NCBI GenBank assembly: GCA_018907035.1
Contig: JACCIC010000175.1
Span: 679,501 to 743,500 of the forward strand
DNA from: Sycobia sp. Sy_11
Taxonomy: Eukaryota > Arthropoda > Insecta > Hymenoptera > Epichrysomallidae
Direction of reading: 5' to 3'
DNA length: 64,000 nt
Below, one piece after another: positions 63,981-64,000 of this stretch (position 1 is the stretch's first letter; each line of letters starts with the position of its first letter). Below the pieces are notes generated by a model that had not been told where the DNA came from, searched no databases, and saw only the letters and a program-made list of their open reading frames with translations. Made by a program: the position numbers and the translations under genes.

Positions 63981-64000
63981 AAAAAAAAAAAAAAAAAAAA

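Overview
The window looks like nuclear DNA from an insect, most likely a hymenopteran (inference). It is strongly AT-rich, has dozens of long (TA)n tracts, carries CpG-rich islands at gene starts, and holds decayed retrotransposons. Two intron-bearing protein genes can be recognised with confidence. Everything else is mobile-element debris, tandem or inverted repeats, and AT-rich sequence in which I see no gene.

Left third (about 1-17 kb): a graveyard of repeats. A degenerate interspersed element carries a 60-bp tandem array with a 180-bp higher-order pattern (0.8-1.6 kb). A Ty3/gypsy-type element on the + strand is broken by stops and frameshifts (4.6-7.2 kb). A second gypsy-type integrase lies on the - strand (8.7-9.9 kb), beside an intact but unrecognised 187-codon ORF. 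A cluster of short hairpins shares one 13-nt loop while the stems differ from copy to copy (10.04-10.38 kb). A 237-bp direct repeat flanks a gag/protease fragment (11.35-12.94 kb). There is a pogo-like transposase tail (13.15-13.7 kb) and a long inverted repeat (16.4-17.0 kb).

Middle (17-34 kb): AT-rich DNA with microsatellites, one isolated GC-rich island (24.4-25.1 kb) and one orphan exon-like segment (27.54-27.66 kb).

Right half: SPPL3 (signal peptide peptidase-like 3) is on the + strand, with its CpG-rich promoter near 34.3-35.5 kb and coding exons from 39.35 to 42.15 kb. Orai, the pore subunit of the store-operated calcium channel, is on the - strand, with coding exons from 61.78 down to 49.62 kb. 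The two genes face each other tail to tail, with about 7.5 kb between their stop codons. An element containing a tRNA-like domain and closed by a 13-nt inverted repeat sits in the last SPPL3 intron. A roughly 210-bp palindrome with hammerhead-ribozyme-like cores on both strands sits in Orai intron 2. SPPL3 has been reported to support STIM1-Orai1 coupling and NFAT activation, and both human genes map to 12q24.31, so the neighbourhood of the two genes is itself worth checking.
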